Below, in pieces: positions 6,173 to 6,538 of a stretch of 6,538 bases of DNA (position 1 is its first letter; each line of letters begins with the position of its first letter). The DNA lies in contig VBNY01000068.1 of the NCBI GenBank assembly GCA_005877705.1, positions 1 through 6,538 on the forward strand, given 5' to 3'. The translations under genes were made by a program, and so were the position numbers. This stretch comes from Gammaproteobacteria bacterium (GTDB lineage: Bacteria; Pseudomonadota; Gammaproteobacteria; Steroidobacterales; Steroidobacteraceae). The notes beneath the pieces were generated by a model that saw only the letters and a program-made list of their open reading frames with translations, had not been told where the DNA came from and searched no databases.

Positions 6173-6212
6173 GTCCGGCGCGGTGTGACTGCTAGTGTAG
6201 CGGGTCCGGCGC
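6173..6212. promoter_or_regulatory. Candidate promoter/operator region of the acyl-CoA dehydrogenase operon
   Basis: The 162-base gap upstream of the acyl-CoA dehydrogenase holds two exact copies of GTCCGGCGC (plus strand 6173-6181 and 6204-6212), 31 bases apart centre to centre, about three helical turns. Between them on the minus strand lies TACACT (6199-6194), a four-of-six match to a -10 box, which would give a leader of about 55 bases. No good -35 is visible. The arrangement, a repeated site on both sides of the presumed transcription start, would suit a regulator bound on one face of the helix. That is inference from spacing alone. Confidence 0.3.
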
Positions 6213-6256
6213 AATCCTACTCCCCGGTAACATGAGCGCAGCTGCAGGCCCCGTGG

Positions 6257-6274
6257 AGCGCCGTTCGAGGCGCT
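6257..6274. terminator. Weak hairpin downstream of the LysR-type regulator gene
   Basis: A perfect six-base stem, AGCGCC and GGCGCT, with a six-base loop lies 20 bases past the stop of the minus-strand LysR gene. It is correctly placed for transcript ending, but no T-run follows on the minus strand, so intrinsic termination would be inefficient. Read-through into the acyl-CoA dehydrogenase operon remains possible. Confidence 0.25.
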
Positions 6275-6294
6275 GTAACGTCGGCAAGCGGACA

Positions 6295-6538
6295 TCAGGC
6301 GGAGGCGGCGTTGGAGAGCGTCAGAGCGGGGACGACGTTCGCGGCCAGGAAGTCGATGAAGCGCTGCACGCGCGCATCCGCTTCGAGAGCCGCCGGGTAG
6401 AGCGCATACAGGGAGGCAGCCCGTGGCACCGTCCACTCCGGCAGTACGGCCTTCAGCCGGCCCGTGGCGAGCCCCTGGCGGCACAGGAACTCCGGCAGAA
6501 CCCCGATGCCGAGCCCCGCCGCCGTCGCAGCGTGAATC
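6295..6538 (-). CDS. LysR-type transcriptional regulator, C-terminal end (truncated by window edge)
   Basis: On the minus strand a frame enters at the right edge and ends at TGA (6297-6295), coding for 80 residues. The visible stretch, AATAAGLGIGVLPEFLCRQGLATGRL followed by VLPEW, SLYALYPA and VQRFIDFLA, is the last part of a LysR substrate-binding domain: GLGI..LPEF..R..L..GRL, then a proline/tryptophan turn, then YALYP and a terminal helix ending FIDFLA. The remaining roughly 220 residues, including the helix-turn-helix, lie outside the window. It sits 162 bases upstream of the acyl-CoA dehydrogenase in the same direction, so it could regulate that operon or be co-transcribed with it. However, LysR genes more often lie divergent from their targets. 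The family, not the effector, is what the sequence supports. Confidence 0.85.
   Translation of the reverse strand, partial: IHAATAAGLGIGVLPEFLCRQGLATGRLKAVLPEWTVPRAASLYALYPAALEADARVQRFIDFLAANVVPALTLSNAASA

Noticed and set aside
5402..6484. A 360-residue minus-strand frame running across the end of the LysR gene, the intergenic region and the dehydrogenase 5' half.
   Set aside because: It overlaps two genes in a different frame, is dominated by Arg and Ala, and matches no family.
1..6538. Search for CRISPR arrays, tRNA genes, insertion-sequence ends, attachment sites, toxin-antitoxin pairs or defence genes.
   Set aside because: No spaced repeat series, cloverleaf-like sequence, transposase motif, flanking inverted repeat or small paired genes were seen; the window is nearly fully occupied by housekeeping-type genes.

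Overview
This is a GC-rich, densely coding stretch of chromosome with no sign of plasmid, phage or insertion-sequence content. It holds five complete genes and two genes cut by the window ends. The codon use (strong G/C at third positions), the close match of the left-edge gene to enterobacterial-type OxyR, and the cargo (large acyl-CoA dehydrogenase, Tat-type aldo/keto reductase, LysR regulators) suggest a free-living proteobacterium, probably a high-GC gammaproteobacterium. That placement is inference; no rRNA or other marker gene is present.

Layout, left to right: (1) the C-terminal two-thirds of the peroxide sensor OxyR on the plus strand (1-558), with both redox cysteines; (2) a ten-helix EamA/DMT-family transporter on the minus strand (560-1540), convergent with oxyR with one base between the stop codons; (3) a cytoplasmic LCAT-like alpha/beta hydrolase on the plus strand (about 1520-2884), whose 5' end abuts or overlaps the transporter 5' end head to head; (4) a short MgtC/SapB-family membrane protein (2895-3401), 10 nt after the hydrolase and probably co-transcribed with it; (5) a minus-strand pair, transcribed as a long acyl-CoA dehydrogenase (6132-4351) then, after 30 nt, a Tat-signal aldo/keto reductase (4320-3406), which is convergent with the MgtC-family gene; (6) after a 162-bp intergenic region, the C-terminal end of a second LysR-type regulator on the minus strand (6538-6295).

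The likely transcription units are: oxyR alone or as the end of a plus-strand unit; the transporter alone; hydrolase + mgtC-like; and acyl-CoA dehydrogenase + aldo/keto reductase, perhaps preceded by the LysR gene. Genes are packed so tightly that both convergent junctions have fewer than five bases between stop codons, and the GC-rich hairpins there have no U-tract.

I see no evidence of an exotic new system. The points most worth checking are the two well-formed Shine-Dalgarno/start pairs at the head of the aldo/keto reductase (one includes and one excludes its Tat motif), the overlapping divergent 5' ends of transporter and hydrolase, the hydrolase/MgtC pairing with the hydrolase's unexplained C-terminal extension, and a pair of 9-bp direct repeats flanking a -10-like box upstream of the acyl-CoA dehydrogenase.
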